A stretch of DNA of 64,000 nucleotides from Sporichthya brevicatena (GTDB lineage Bacteria; Actinomycetota; Actinomycetes; Sporichthyales; Sporichthyaceae): NCBI RefSeq assembly GCF_039525035.1, contig NZ_BAAAHE010000018.1, positions 1 through 64,000 on the forward strand. The letters are read 5' to 3'. Below are positions 61,610-64,000 of this stretch, one piece after another. A program made the position numbers and the translations under genes. Below the pieces are notes generated by a model. It was given only the letters and a program-made list of their open reading frames with translations. It was not told the origin of the DNA and ran no database searches. How positions within the stretch are numbered: the stretch's first letter is position 1; every line of letters starts with the position of its first letter.

Positions 61610-62633
61610 CGCGCAGGGAAGGCCGACGGGCGAGGTCGTCCTCAAGGTCGACGACCTGGTGAAGCACTTCCCGATCGCCCGGGGGGTGTTGTTCAAGCGG
61701 CAGATCGGTGCGGTGCGCGCCGTCGACGGGGTGAGCTTCGAGCTTCGCCGCGGGGAGACGCTCGGCCTGGTCGGTGAGTCCGGCTGCGGGAAGTCGACCG
61801 TCGCGAAACTGTTGATGGGGCTGGAGAAGCCGACGTCAGGGTCGGCGATCTACAACGGCGACGACATCTTCAAGCTCAAGGGCGACGCGCAGCGTCGGCT
61901 GCGCCGGCAGATCCAGCTCGTCATGCAGGATCCCTACTCCTCGCTGAACCCACGGATGACCGTCGCGGACATCGTCGGTGAGCCCTTCGAGATCCACCCG
62001 GAGGTGGCGCCGAAGGGCGACCGGGCCGCCCGGGTCAAGGAACTGCTCGACTTCGTGGGTCTGAACCCCGAACACATCAACCGCTACCCGCACCAGTTCT
62101 CCGGCGGCCAGCGGCAGCGCATCGGGATCGCCCGGGCGCTCGCGTTGCGCCCGGAGATCATCATCTGCGACGAGCCCGTCTCCGCGCTCGACGTCTCGAT
62201 CCAGGCACAGGTCATGAACCTGCTCGAGAAGCTGCAGGACGAGTTCGGGCTCTCCTACATCTTCATCGCGCACGACCTGTCGGTCGTCCGGCACCTCTCC
62301 GACCGCGTCGCGGTCATGTATCTCGGCAAGATCGTCGAGACCGGGTCGGACGTCGAGATCTACGAGCACCCCACACACCCGTACACCCAGGCCCTGCTCT
62401 CCGCGGTGCCCGTGCCCGACCCGAGCCTGCGCGGTCAGCGGCAGATCATCCGGCTCGAGGGCGATGTCCCGAGTCCGGCCAACCCGCCCTCGGGCTGCCG
62501 GTTCCGGACCCGGTGCTGGAAGGCGCAGGACATCTGCGCCGAGCAGGTCCCGGAACTCGTCGTCCGGGCGGCGAATCACCCGAGCGCCTGCCACTTCGCC
62601 GAGGAGCGGAACGTCATCCCGGTCCAGGACTGA
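61590..62633 (+). CDS. ABC transporter ATP-binding protein (OppF/DppF type)
   Basis: A 347-residue ATPase with Walker [10 protein letters not shown], signature FSGGQRQR and Walker [20 protein letters not shown]. The C-terminus has [21 protein letters not shown], the peptide-importer motif. It overlaps the previous gene by 20 bases, so the two are coupled. With the binding protein and two permeases, the importer is complete. Confidence 0.95.
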
Positions 62634-62640
62634 CCCGGGG

Positions 62641-63963
62641 TCAGGGGATCTGGAGCGCCGCGGACGCCGGCGCCGACGCGGTCGCCGGCTGCCTGAGGGC
62701 GGTGCGGAGGAACAGGACGGCGGTGACGGCGTAGCCGATGCTGACGGCCGAGAGCAGGGCGTAGGACTTGCCCGACTCCGGCATCACGAGCGAGGCGACG
62801 GCGGCCGCGCCGACGAACGCGAGGTTGAACAGCATGTCGGCGAGGGCGAAGACCCGACCGCGGAAGGCGTCCTCGACCGACTCCTGCACGATCGTGTCGA
62901 CGCAGAGCTTCACCGACTGGGCGGCGATCCCGAGCAGAAACGCCCCGAGCACCAGGGGCGGCGGCTCGTAGGGGGCGACCAGCGCGAAGCCGAAGACCGC
63001 GGCGGCCGTCAGCGCGAGGACGATCCAGGCCGGCTTGCCGATCCGCCGCGTGATCACCGGGGTGATCGTGGCGGCGACGAAGAAGCCGGCCCCGGCGGCG
63101 CCGAAGACCAGGCCGAGCCCCCGCATCGCGGCGTCGACGCCGTGCTCCGGGTCGTTGAAGTAGTTGCGGTACAGCAGCAGCGTCGCGATCGTGCCGGTGC
63201 CGTAGCAGAAGCGCTGCGCGGCGAGCACCGCGAGACAGTTGCGCGCCATCGGCCGCGCCCAGACGTGCCGGGCCCCGCCCGCCAGCCCGGCCGCCGTGGT
63301 GCGCAGGGCCTGACCGGCCGACATCGTGGGGACGCTGCCGTCCGGGCCGAGCAGGTCGCGCTCGATCCGGCACGCCAGCAGCGCCGAGCAGAGGTAGCCG
63401 GCCACGGCCGCGAGCATCAACGCGGCGTCGGTGCCCCGGCCGCCGGCCATGCTCTGGTGCAGCGCGAGCCCGAGCCCACCGCCCGCGAGGGACGCCATCG
63501 TTCCGGAGGTCGCCGAGACCGAGTTCGCCATGATCAGGTCGTCGCGGTCGACGACGTGCGGGAGCGACGCCCCGAGTGTGGTCAGGAAGAACCGGTTGAT
63601 CGAGATCGCGACCAGCGCGGTGGCGAACAGCGCGACGCCGGTGACCCCGGTCCACGCGAGGGCAGCGACGACGCCGACGAGGCTCGCGCGCATGAGGTTG
63701 GCCCGCACCAGGACGTGCCGGCGCCGCCACCGGTCGAGGTACACCCCGGCGAACGGGCCGATGAAGGTGTACGGCAGCAGCAGCGTCGCGAGGGCGGCCG
63801 CCGCGGCGCCGGCGTCGGCCTGGCGCTCCGGCGAGAAGAAGACGTAGGACGCCAGCGCCATCTGGAACATGCCGTCCGAGGCCTGCCCGGCCAGCCGTGT
63901 GGCGTACAGCTTGCGGAAGTCCCGGTGCTGCACCACCGCACGGAAGTCCGACGCGAAGGACAC
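62641..63963 (-). CDS. Major facilitator superfamily transporter
   Basis: A 440-residue protein with about 12 membrane helices and the loop sequence GVYLDRWRRRHVLVRANLMRA, typical of the MFS cytoplasmic loop 2-3 motif. Substrate unknown (many relatives in actinobacteria are efflux pumps). GTG start at 63963, 37 bases before the window end; convergent with the importer. Confidence 0.88.
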   Translation of the reverse strand: MSFASDFRAVVQHRDFRKLYATRLAGQASDGMFQMALASYVFFSPERQADAGAAAAALATLLLPYTFIGPFAGVYLDRWRRRHVLVRANLMRASLVGVVAALAWTGVTGVALFATALVAISINRFFLTTLGASLPHVVDRDDLIMANSVSATSGTMASLAGGGLGLALHQSMAGGRGTDAALMLAAVAGYLCSALLACRIERDLLGPDGSVPTMSAGQALRTTAAGLAGGARHVWARPMARNCLAVLAAQRFCYGTGTIATLLLYRNYFNDPEHGVDAAMRGLGLVFGAAGAGFFVAATITPVITRRIGKPAWIVLALTAAAVFGFALVAPYEPPPLVLGAFLLGIAAQSVKLCVDTIVQESVEDAFRGRVFALADMLFNLAFVGAAAVASLVMPESGKSYALLSAVSIGYAVTAVLFLRTALRQPATASAPASAALQIP

Positions 63964-64000
63964 GCGATCGAGGCTAGGTACGCGCCGGATCCTCCGTGGC

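Overview
The window is about 70% G+C and carries a gene order found around the chromosomal replication origin of Actinobacteria. Going left from the origin on the minus strand are dnaN, gnd, recF, a DUF721/DciA gene, gyrB, gyrA, a DUF3566 membrane protein, tRNA-Ile and tRNA-Ala, then ppiA, a rhomboid protein, crgA, a DUF881 protein, a class E sortase, trpG/pabA, and the PASTA kinases pknB and (partial) a pknA-like gene. Going right from dnaA are rpmH, rnpA, yidD, yidC, jag, rsmG, parA, parB, a GNAT gene, cwlM, trxA, trxB, an anti-sigma factor, sigM, a pseudokinase, murJ, a DUF6049 protein, a NUDIX hydrolase and pcnA. This is the order known from Mycobacterium and Streptomyces. CrgA, DLW-39, CwlM, gnd between dnaN and recF, and frequent GTG starts with GTGA/ATGA overlaps all fit a filamentous or otherwise complex actinomycete. 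The sequence alone does not settle the genus.

Layout. 1-7,200: cell-wall and division signalling genes (Ser/Thr kinases with PASTA repeats, sortase E, CrgA, rhomboid, cyclophilin). 7,200-22,960: an accessory block inserted into the conserved core, holding an LPATG-anchored surface protein, a compact methyltransferase/nuclease pair, a secreted M15-like peptidase, a cupin, an ECF sigma/anti-sigma pair, furA-katG, an alpha/beta hydrolase, and a four-gene signalling cluster (receiver-PAS-PAS histidine kinase, receiver-HATPase protein, SpoIIE-type phosphatase with a frameshift, and a double-domain KaiC-like ATPase). 22,960-36,810: tRNAs, DLW-39, an SRPBCC protein, an enoyl-CoA hydratase, the gyrase operon and the replication initiation genes. 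34,848-35,378 is the putative oriC with several DnaA boxes. 36,810-42,960: ribosomal protein L34, RNase P protein, membrane insertion and chromosome partition genes with four parS sites. 43,100-56,650: cell-wall regulation and redox genes, and tRNA CCA addition. 56,860-62,640: a five-gene oligopeptide/dipeptide-type ABC importer. 62,641-63,963: an MFS transporter.

How the parts fit. PknB, its likely substrate CwlM, the lipid II flippase MurJ and a stand-alone pseudokinase beside murJ (fused to murJ in mycobacteria) together suggest phospho-control of peptidoglycan synthesis. Replication control is visible at several places: oriC, DnaA-box clusters outside it (in the rhomboid gene, in gyrB and in dnaA), and parS sites flanking parA. 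The most unusual non-core content is the KaiC/kinase/phosphatase cluster and the methyltransferase/nuclease pair. No transposase, integrase, prophage or CRISPR array was seen.
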